Below the pieces are notes generated by a model, which saw nothing but the letters and a program-made list of their open reading frames with translations, was not told the origin of the DNA and searched no databases. Source: Balneolia bacterium (GTDB lineage Bacteria > Bacteroidota > Rhodothermia > Balneolales > Cyclonatronaceae). Taken from it: a DNA stretch of 7,253 nucleotides. Each line of letters starts with the position of its first letter. Position 1 is the stretch's first letter. Made by a program: the position numbers and the translations under genes. Where the stretch lies: contig PXAI01000154.1 of NCBI GenBank assembly GCA_003567135.1, positions 1 to 7,253 of the forward strand, given 5' to 3'. Shown piece after piece: positions 5,724 to 7,253 of this stretch.

Positions 5724-6599
5724 TCAGGCGTCCAGTGTTGCATTGGGGTTGAAGGTAAGTACAGCCGTATCAATCAGGCGCACAACCGCGGCAGAAGTAC
5801 TTCCAATAATCATGTTACCAAGAGAAGACCGGCCCAGCGTGCTCATGCAAACGAGGCTGTAATCTCTGCTGAAAACCAGGTTCGTTATGGCTTCACTTAC
5901 CGAAACACTGCTGATTTTTACTTCACCGCTAACCTGATCTTTTATATCAGAAAAATACTTTTCCTTGAGTTCCTTCACCTTTGTTTCAGCATTTTCAAGA
6001 CCGGTTATGTCATTGCCTACGGTCAGGTATCCCACTGTGTAGATATGAACCAGGTCAATTCTGGCACCGGTTTTTTCTGCAATTTTTTTGGCGTAAGGAA
6101 ATACGGCTTCTGATTTCTCAGAAAAATCTGTGGTAAGCAGTATTCTGTTAAGCGGCTTGATCACGGAATTCGCGTCGACCACGATTACAGGAATTGAACA
6201 ACTGCTCACAACTTTCTTAGCCATTGAGCCAACCATTAACCGGCTCATTGCGCTCTTTCCCTGAGTGGTCATTACTACCAAATCATGGCGGATGGCATTG
6301 TGGTTGATGGTATCCAGAACATCACCATAATCCACAACAGGATCTTTGAGCATGTACGACGGCACAACACCACCGGCAATTTCCTTTATCTCATTTTCCT
6401 TTAATCGTACAAATTCTTTAATCTTTGATCCGGCTGATTCGCCGAGCATGCTTTTATAATCATCATCTTCCCGTAAAACATACAGCGGGGTGATCGTACC
6501 ATTAAACAGTTCGGCTATTTCCGTTGCATCTCTGAACGCTTTATTGCTTTGCTCAGAGAGATCGGTCGGGACAAGTATACTCACATTATCGAAATTCAT
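5724..6599 (-). CDS. Universal stress protein with two UspA domains
   Basis: The product has 291 residues, two UspA domains in tandem, which is the usual length for a double-domain Usp. Domain 1 covers about 4-142 and domain 2 about 150-285. Each opens with the conserved strand and aspartate (ILVPTD, D13; ILLTTD, D158) and each has the nucleotide-loop form G-x9-GS (G114 to G124-S125; G256 to G266-S267). The first glycine of the full G-x2-G-x9-G(S/T) motif is replaced by Thr and Ser, and His is replaced by Gln in domain 1 and Leu in domain 2. ATP binding is therefore uncertain. Such proteins are cytoplasmic and are linked to stress survival and energy limitation; the exact role here is unknown. 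AGAAGG (plus coordinates 6605-6610) lies 5 bases before ATG 6599. It follows the first Usp gene by 22 bases and ends at a clear terminator. Confidence 0.93.
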   Translation of the reverse strand: MNFDNVSILVPTDLSEQSNKAFRDATEIAELFNGTITPLYVLREDDDYKSMLGESAGSKIKEFVRLKENEIKEIAGGVVPSYMLKDPVVDYGDVLDTINHNAIRHDLVVMTTQGKSAMSRLMVGSMAKKVVSSCSIPVIVVDANSVIKPLNRILLTTDFSEKSEAVFPYAKKIAEKTGARIDLVHIYTVGYLTVGNDITGLENAETKVKELKEKYFSDIKDQVSGEVKISSVSVSEAITNLVFSRDYSLVCMSTLGRSSLGNMIIGSTSAAVVRLIDTAVLTFNPNATLDA

Positions 6600-6621
6600 A
6601 TGCGCCTTCTGGTTTTGATGT

Positions 6622-7253
6622 TTAAGATTTTTCGGGTGGAATGATTAACACTGACAGCGGAGCCATTTCAACTACGCGAGCTGCCGTACTGCCCATAAGA
6701 AGATACTTCAGGCCCGTATGGCCAAGAGTCGGCATTACAATCAGATCGTAGGAACGGCTGTCGACGATTCTCACCAGCGCCTCAGGCACTGAATGATTTG
6801 AAATCAGCGTCTCGATTTTTGTGTTTTCAAGATGGTTTGGCAGGAATTTTGAACGAAGACCCGCTATTTCGTTCTCTCTTCGTTTTGCAAGATCTCTGGC
6901 CTCAGACATACTGAATCCTTCGTCAAGGCTGATCACATTTACAAGGTGAGCCGAAGCGCCGGTTTGTTTCAGAAGATGATCCGCAAATTCGAATACTTTT
7001 TCTGAATGTGCAGAAAGATCTACCGGGATCAGTACTTTTTTAACCTTCTTCAGAGGTTTATCCTTCCTGACCGCAAGTACCGGAACCGGGCTCGTTCGAA
7101 GCACCTTATTCGCCACACTCCCCAGAATAGCTTTGTTAAAGCCGGTTCGTCCGTGCGTGGCCATTACTACCATATCAAAATTTTTGGCTTCATCTGCTAT
7201 CAGCACAGATGGTTCGCCTACGAGCACCACAGGCTCTTTTATATGAGCTTCCA
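6622..7253 (-). CDS. Universal stress protein with two UspA domains, N-terminus beyond the window
   Basis: The frame is open through the right edge and ends at TAA 6624-6622, giving 209 complete codons. An internal GTG at 7230 is not a believable start, because the in-frame residues before it (EAHIKEP) continue the Usp fold and roughly the first 80 residues of domain 1 would otherwise be missing. In visible numbering, domain 1 shows GEP (12-14) and a canonical ATP loop ATHGRTG to LGS (31-45). Domain 2 opens at VLIPVDLS (73-80, D78) and has the loop PTLGHTG to MGS (174-188). The first loop is closer to consensus than either loop of the downstream protein. The two genes are probably co-transcribed from a promoter outside the window and may act as a pair of paralogues. 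Confidence 0.93.
   Translation of the reverse strand, partial: EAHIKEPVVLVGEPSVLIADEAKNFDMVVMATHGRTGFNKAILGSVANKVLRTSPVPVLAVRKDKPLKKVKKVLIPVDLSAHSEKVFEFADHLLKQTGASAHLVNVISLDEGFSMSEARDLAKRRENEIAGLRSKFLPNHLENTKIETLISNHSVPEALVRIVDSRSYDLIVMPTLGHTGLKYLLMGSTAARVVEMAPLSVLIIPPEKS

Noticed and set aside
7228..7230. GTG as the start of the upstream Usp gene
   Set aside because: The frame stays open to the window edge, and the residues before it continue a Usp domain whose first half would otherwise be missing.
1..7253. tRNA or rRNA genes, CRISPR arrays, insertion sequences, attachment sites, toxin-antitoxin or defence genes
   Set aside because: I looked for cloverleaf ends, spaced direct repeats, terminal inverted repeats with transposase motifs and small paired genes on both strands and found none. 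The window reads as core chromosome.

Overview
The window looks like an ordinary stretch of chromosome from a Gram-negative bacterium of the Bacteroidota/Balneolota-Rhodothermota type. The grounds are the gene families (a fasciclin domain tail, a 6-bladed beta-propeller protein, tandem two-domain UspA proteins), mostly weak or absent Shine-Dalgarno sequences, A/T-rich leaders and moderate GC. This placement is an inference from style and not from any marker gene. There are nine coding regions, two of them cut by the window edges. Most are on the minus strand. No tRNA, rRNA, CRISPR array, insertion sequence or phage gene is visible.

Left part (1-1431). The last 21 codons of a plus-strand fasciclin (FAS1) gene run into a perfectly symmetric hairpin with A and T tracts on its two sides. 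The hairpin can terminate both this gene and the convergent minus-strand gene for an exported or membrane-anchored beta-propeller protein. Upstream of the propeller gene is a plausible promoter and then a nested palindrome built of AAACCC/GGGTTT units, which follows the next minus-strand gene.

Middle (1432-2997). A minus-strand gene for an unrecognised membrane protein, predicted here with eight membrane spans in a 4+4 layout, is divergent from a plus-strand GNAT acetyltransferase gene. They share a 141-base gap.

Main operon (2981-5645, minus strand). Transcription order is a thioredoxin-fold redoxin, a short-chain dehydrogenase, pyridoxamine-phosphate oxidase (pdxH), then tRNA m7G46 methyltransferase (trmB), with gaps of 24, 18 and 10 bases. 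The genes are housekeeping or metabolic and share no obvious pathway beyond redox and cofactor chemistry. trmB overlaps the convergent GNAT gene by 17 bases, with no terminator between them.

Right part (5666-7253, minus strand). Two tandem universal stress protein genes, each encoding two Usp domains, lie 22 bases apart, and the upstream one runs off the window. A strong hairpin plus U-tract ends this unit only 20 bases before the start codon of the redoxin gene, leaving almost no room for a conventional promoter and making read-through or attenuation into the main operon worth testing.

I did not find a clearly new biological system. The most interesting items are the terminator/operon junction, the nested palindrome, the unassigned 4+4 membrane protein and the Usp pair with diverged nucleotide-binding loops.
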